Positions 60,713-64,000 of a stretch of 64,000 nt of DNA are shown one piece after another. This stretch comes from Oceanobacillus sp. FSL K6-2867. Lineage in GTDB: Bacteria; Bacillota; Bacilli; Bacillales; Amphibacillaceae. The notes under the pieces were generated by a model. That model saw only the letters and a program-made list of their open reading frames with translations. It was not told where the DNA came from and did no database searches. The position numbers were made by a program, and so were the translations under genes. The stretch lies in contig NZ_CP150144.1 of assembly GCF_037963145.1 (NCBI RefSeq), positions 3,286,001 through 3,350,000 of the forward strand, given 5' to 3'. Position 1 is the first letter of the stretch. Each line of letters begins with the position of its first letter.

Positions 60713-60757
60713 ATGCTTCGAAGTTTTACAATAAATATTGGTCTGGGAGTGAGAAAC

Positions 60758-62491
60758 ATGCTTCATACTGTGATTAAGAAGAATTTATATCAGGACTCAG
60801 TTAGCCTGATGTTATTAACGAATCACTTATCCGCTATGGATGGTGTTGAGCGAATTTCAGTTATGATGGGAACACCATCTAACAAAGATATTATGAAGGG
60901 GTCAGGTTTATATACTGATGAGCTAGAAGCTGCAAGCCCGAACGATCTTTGTGTTGTTGCTGAAACAGAAGATGTTGATCGTGTTATTGAGGAATTAGAG
61001 GATTTCTTAAACAACCAATCTGCAGCATCTGAAGCAACTGCATATTCTACAGTTCGTACATGGGAAATGGCAGAAAACAAATTGCCAAGTGCTGATTTAG
61101 CTCTTATTTCAATTGCAGGTGAACACGCTGCAGCTGAAGCGAATAAAGCCCTTGACCGTGACCTGAACGTATTCCTGTTCAGTGATAATGTAAGTATCGA
61201 AGATGAATTACAATTAAAGCAAAGAGCTGCGGAAAAAGGACTAATGGTAATGGGACCTGACTGTGGTACTGGTATCCTAAGTGGAGTGCCAATTGCTTTT
61301 GCAAACGTAATTGAAAAAGGAAATATTGGTGTTGTAGGTGCTTCAGGTACTGGTATTCAGGAAGTAACCACAATCATCGGAAGAAACGGCGGCGGTGTGT
61401 CACATGCTATCGGTACTGGTGGACGTGACTTAGCATTAGAAATCGGTGCGTTAACAACAATTCAAGGATTGCGTGTATTGGATGCAGATCCTGAAACAGA
61501 TGTAATTGTTTATATTTCTAAGCCACCTGCACCAGAAGTGCGTGAAAAGGTTGTTGAAGTATTCAAGACATTATCTAAGCCAGTTGTTTCCATCTTTATG
61601 GGTGATAAGCCAAAAGAGCAACACGATAATGTACATTATGCATGGACTTTAGAAGATACAGCGCTAAAAGCTTTAGAATTAGCTCAAACAAGCAACACTT
61701 CTGCTGATAGTATCCTAGCAGATAACGAAGATTTGAAGAAAATCAAAGAAAACAAAGATCAGCGCTTCATTAAAGGTTATTATTGTGGTGGTACATTAGC
61801 ACTTGAAGCAGCAATGATTCTGGAAGATGCATTCAATCTTGATCCAGATGCAGCACATCCTGAAGGGATGATGCTACAACACGGTGAACACGAAGTAATC
61901 GACCTAGGTGATGACGCTTATACACAAGGTCGCGCGCATCCAATGATTGACCCTACTTTCCGTGTGGAAAAAGTGAAAGAAGCTATTGCAAACCCTAAAA
62001 CAGCAGTACTTCTATTAGATAACGTTATTGGATATGGAGCTCATGATGATATGGCTGGCGTATTCGCACCAGTTATCGAAAAGGGTAAAAAAGAAGCAGC
62101 TGAACAAGGAAGAGCATTTATCGCAATTGCATCTGTAACAGGTACAGCACAAGATCCTCAAGTATACCAGGATCAAGTAGATAAATTAGAAGCTGCAGGT
62201 GTTATTGTTACCGAAAGCAATGCACAAGCAACAAAACTTGCTGCTGCAATTATTGATTCTCTTGAAGGAGAAGAGGCAGCAGAAACAAAAGCAGAAAAAG
62301 CAGAAGCTGCAGATCTTACAAAAGCTTCTGAACTGATTTCAGATAAACCAAGAGTAATCAACGTTGGTCTAACTGGATTCGCTGATACCGTTCAAGAGAA
62401 TGGCGGTCAAGTGGTTCAATACCAATGGGCACCTATCGCAGGTGGAGATAAGCGTTTAGCTGCAATTTTGGAAAAACTAAGCAAGTTATAA
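60758..62491 (+). CDS. fdrA: FdrA-family protein (AllF-like subunit of oxamate carbamoyltransferase)
   Basis: 577 aa from ATG 60758, aligned with the E. coli FdrA start (M-[LI]-H-x-x-I-K-K). QDSVSLMLLTNHLSAMDGVE, VMMGTPSNKDIMKGSGLYTD, then a succinyl-CoA-synthetase-like CoA-fold: MGPDCGTGILSGVPIAFANV and NIGVVGASGTGIQEVTTIIG. In E. coli fdrA-ylbE-ylbF (renamed allFGH) encode oxamic transcarbamylase, which forms oxamate and carbamoyl phosphate at the end of allantoin fermentation. An equally good SD (AAAGGAG) serves an in-frame ATG at 60713, giving a 592-aa form. Followed 16 bases later by the DUF1116 gene. Confidence 0.88.
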   Translation: MLHTVIKKNLYQDSVSLMLLTNHLSAMDGVERISVMMGTPSNKDIMKGSGLYTDELEAASPNDLCVVAETEDVDRVIEELEDFLNNQSAASEATAYSTVRTWEMAENKLPSADLALISIAGEHAAAEANKALDRDLNVFLFSDNVSIEDELQLKQRAAEKGLMVMGPDCGTGILSGVPIAFANVIEKGNIGVVGASGTGIQEVTTIIGRNGGGVSHAIGTGGRDLALEIGALTTIQGLRVLDADPETDVIVYISKPPAPEVREKVVEVFKTLSKPVVSIFMGDKPKEQHDNVHYAWTLEDTALKALELAQTSNTSADSILADNEDLKKIKENKDQRFIKGYYCGGTLALEAAMILEDAFNLDPDAAHPEGMMLQHGEHEVIDLGDDAYTQGRAHPMIDPTFRVEKVKEAIANPKTAVLLLDNVIGYGAHDDMAGVFAPVIEKGKKEAAEQGRAFIAIASVTGTAQDPQVYQDQVDKLEAAGVIVTESNAQATKLAAAIIDSLEGEEAAETKAEKAEAADLTKASELISDKPRVINVGLTGFADTVQENGGQVVQYQWAPIAGGDKRLAAILEKLSKL

Positions 62492-62507
62492 GATTAGGAG
62501 GATTATC

Positions 62508-63770
62508 ATGCAATATAAAACAATTGATGAAGCAAATCAGGCGGTTATTCAACATATTACAGCATCAGAACCATTCTTACTTGATGTTGTTCCGGCAAAA
62601 AGTGTTATCTCTGAATTAAACGGAAAGGCTCTTTTACACTCAGGACCTCCAACAGTTTGGGAAAAAATGCCTCACCCAATGCAAGGTTCTTGTATCGGTG
62701 CAGCATTATTTGAAGGATGGGCTGCAACAGAAGAAGAAGCTCAAAAAATGCTTGAAAACGGAGAAGTTACATTCATTTCTGCTCACTCTGTAAGTGCTGT
62801 AGGACCAATGGGCGGAATCACTTCTGCAAACATGCCAGTTGTTGTTGTAGAAAACAAAGCAAGTGAAAAACGTGCTTACTGTAACCTAAACGAAGGTATT
62901 GGTGCGGTACTGCGTTTCGGTGCGTACAACGAAGAAGTAATCAATCGCTTAAACTGGATGAAAGATGTATTAGGACCTGCTCTTTCTAAATCATTAAAAC
63001 AAATCGATGGCGGAATGAACGTCAACGTACTTGTTGCAAAAGCAATTACAATGGGTGACGAATTCCACCAAAGAAATATTGCGGCATCTGCATTATTCTT
63101 AAGACAAATCGTTCCATACTTAATCACTTCTGGTATCTCAGAAAAAGAATTACAGGAAGTTACAAAATTCCTAGCAGATAATGACCAGTTCTTCTTGAAC
63201 ATTATGATGGCAACAGCTAAATCTGTAATGGATACTGCTGCTACTGAAACAGAAGGAAGTATCGTTACTGCGCTTGCTCGTAATGGTGACCAGTTCGGAA
63301 TCAAAGTTAGTGGACTAGGTGATCAATGGTTTACTGCCCCAGTTAATACTCCAGATGGTTTGTATTTCAGTGGCTACAGCTCTGAAGATGCAACTCCAGA
63401 CATGGGAGATAGTGCAATCACTGAAGCTTACGGTGTTGGTGGTATGGCAATGGTTGCTGCACCAGGTGTTGTTCGCTTCGTAGGTACTGGCGGATTCAAT
63501 GACGCTGTTAACACAAGTGATGAAATGCGTGAAATCTGTATTGCTAACAACAATAACTTGCAAATTCCTACTTGGGATTTCCAAGGTGCTTGTTTAGGTA
63601 TCGATATCCGTAAAGTAGTTGAAACTGGAATTACTCCAGTAATCAACACTGGTATTGCTCATAAAGTAGCAGGAACAGGACAAATTGGTGCTGGTACTGT
63701 ACGTGTACCACTTGGATGTTTCGAAAAAGCTTTAGAAGCACTTGCTGAAAAATACGGCGTAGAAGTTTAA
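62508..63770 (+). CDS. DUF1116 protein (YlbE/AllG-like subunit)
   Basis: 420 aa. HSGPPTVWEKMPHPMQGSCIGAALFEGWA, SANMPVVVVENKASEKRAYC, GAYNEEVINRLNWMKDVLGPALSKSL and MGDEFHQRNIAASALFLRQI are the DUF1116 (YlbE/YahG) signatures. In E. coli YlbE is AllG, part of oxamic transcarbamylase with FdrA and YlbF. AGGAGG lies 6 bases before the ATG. fdrA upstream and carbamate kinase downstream give the expected gene order, except that the DUF2877 (YlbF/AllH) gene is not visible up to the window end. Confidence 0.88.
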   Translation: MQYKTIDEANQAVIQHITASEPFLLDVVPAKSVISELNGKALLHSGPPTVWEKMPHPMQGSCIGAALFEGWAATEEEAQKMLENGEVTFISAHSVSAVGPMGGITSANMPVVVVENKASEKRAYCNLNEGIGAVLRFGAYNEEVINRLNWMKDVLGPALSKSLKQIDGGMNVNVLVAKAITMGDEFHQRNIAASALFLRQIVPYLITSGISEKELQEVTKFLADNDQFFLNIMMATAKSVMDTAATETEGSIVTALARNGDQFGIKVSGLGDQWFTAPVNTPDGLYFSGYSSEDATPDMGDSAITEAYGVGGMAMVAAPGVVRFVGTGGFNDAVNTSDEMREICIANNNNLQIPTWDFQGACLGIDIRKVVETGITPVINTGIAHKVAGTGQIGAGTVRVPLGCFEKALEALAEKYGVEV

Positions 63771-63790
63771 TTTCTTATAAATAATATAAA

Positions 63791-63859
63791 ATGGCAACAG
63801 GATAGATGTGTGGATGGATGGTATGTACTGTATGCAGGCATACCATCCTATCCTGCCAT
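63791..63859 (+). other. Large intra-operon stem-loop between DUF1116 and carbamate kinase genes
   Basis: Inner stem GGATGGTATG (63816-63825) / CATACCATCC (63839-63848), extended by outer pairs AGGATA/TATCCT and ATGGC/GCCAT. No U-run follows, so it looks more like an RNA processing or stability element than a terminator. Confidence 0.6.
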
Positions 63860-63902
63860 TAATGAACGATGCCGTTATGATTTTTAGTTGGAGGGTTTAT
63901 AG

Positions 63903-64000
63903 ATGAGTAAAACAATAGTTGCTGCAATAGGTGGGAATGCAATTTTACAAGCTGGTCAAGAAGGTACGTTTGAGAACCAGATGAACAATGTTCGTACAAG
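63903..64000 (+). CDS. Carbamate kinase, N-terminal part (partial)
   Basis: Starts ATG 63903 with GGAGGG 9 bases upstream and runs off the window. MSKTIVAAIGGNAILQAGQE is the carbamate-kinase start (V-x-A-x-G-G-N-A-[IL]), with the nucleotide-binding GGN. Homologues are ArcC and the E. coli YbcF/AllK enzyme, which converts carbamoyl phosphate and ADP to ATP, CO2 and ammonia. As third gene after fdrA and DUF1116 it should use the carbamoyl phosphate formed by those proteins. Confidence 0.88.
   Translation, partial: MSKTIVAAIGGNAILQAGQEGTFENQMNNVRT

Noticed and set aside
1..64000. CRISPR arrays, rRNA, tRNA genes or intact insertion sequences
   Set aside because: No regularly spaced direct repeats with unique spacers, no tRNA/rRNA signatures, and no transposase-like protein was seen; the only tandem array is the 21-bp repeat without spacers.

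Overview
The window is low-GC DNA with strong Shine-Dalgarno (SD) sequences, Firmicute-type SOS boxes, CotF-like spore coat proteins, a Hol_Tox-type small toxin gene, and a gas-vesicle cluster laid out like that of Bacillus megaterium. This points to an endospore-forming member of the Bacillaceae, possibly a salt-tolerant genus such as Oceanobacillus or Virgibacillus. The genus is an inference; no rRNA or tRNA gene is present to fix it.

Region by region: 1-4461 (minus) is the 5' part of a gas-vesicle operon, gvpQ-gvpA/B-gvpO-gvpN-gvpF-gvpG-gvpL-gvpS-gvpK, cut at gvpK by the window edge. 4778-7459 holds a PAP2 lipid phosphatase, a GT4 glycosyltransferase and an RluA pseudouridine synthase. 7553-14173 is a carboxylate/polyol module: a tartrate/malate-type decarboxylating dehydrogenase, a DASS (SLC13) transporter, a GntR/FCD regulator and a two-subunit Tat-exported GMC dehydrogenase, linked by a recurring TGTATRC motif that may be the GntR operator. 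14417-21620 has a lipoprotein, a frameshifted dicarboxylate symporter, an AldA-like aldehyde dehydrogenase, a TetR regulator with a DHA2 efflux pump, and a YhfK-like reductase. 21767-24780 has two CotF-like coat proteins, a divergent SOS locus (Y-family polymerase facing WYL-like and YolD-like genes) and an unusually compact type I toxin with an apparent antisense RNA.

25792-33842 is a tricarboxylate catabolic island: prpF-like isomerase, TctBAC transporter, LysR regulator, isocitrate-dehydrogenase-like enzyme and TcuA, with a good catabolite-repression (cre) site in front of tctC. 33946-43290 carries a sarcosine/N-methyl amino acid oxidase, an M20 amidohydrolase with a YfcC transporter, a coiled-coil sunset-domain membrane protein, a SulP transporter with a cysteine tail, a formaldehyde-dehydrogenase-like ADH, and a six-copy 21-bp tandem repeat. 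43291-47787 is an oxalate/formate-type antiporter, a YdeP/FdhF molybdoenzyme and FdhD. 48208-58609 holds an AbgT transporter, a PucG-like aminotransferase, a RacA-like DNA-binding protein, SelO, an acetoin reductase, TatD, and a small membrane protein plus TctA-like permease followed by RidA. 58610-59020 is a GC-richer multi-hairpin intergenic element. The window ends in an fdrA - DUF1116 - carbamate kinase operon resembling the E. coli allFGH-allK oxamate carbamoyltransferase system.

The dominant theme is scavenging of organic acids and nitrogen compounds: at least eight different carboxylate or amino-acid-derivative transporters sit next to matching oxidoreductases and local regulators. The least expected items are the 26-residue toxin with convergent antisense terminator, the putative GntR regulon motif, the paired SOS boxes, the 21-bp repeat, the frameshifted symporter and the carbamoyltransferase operon with two in-frame translation starts.
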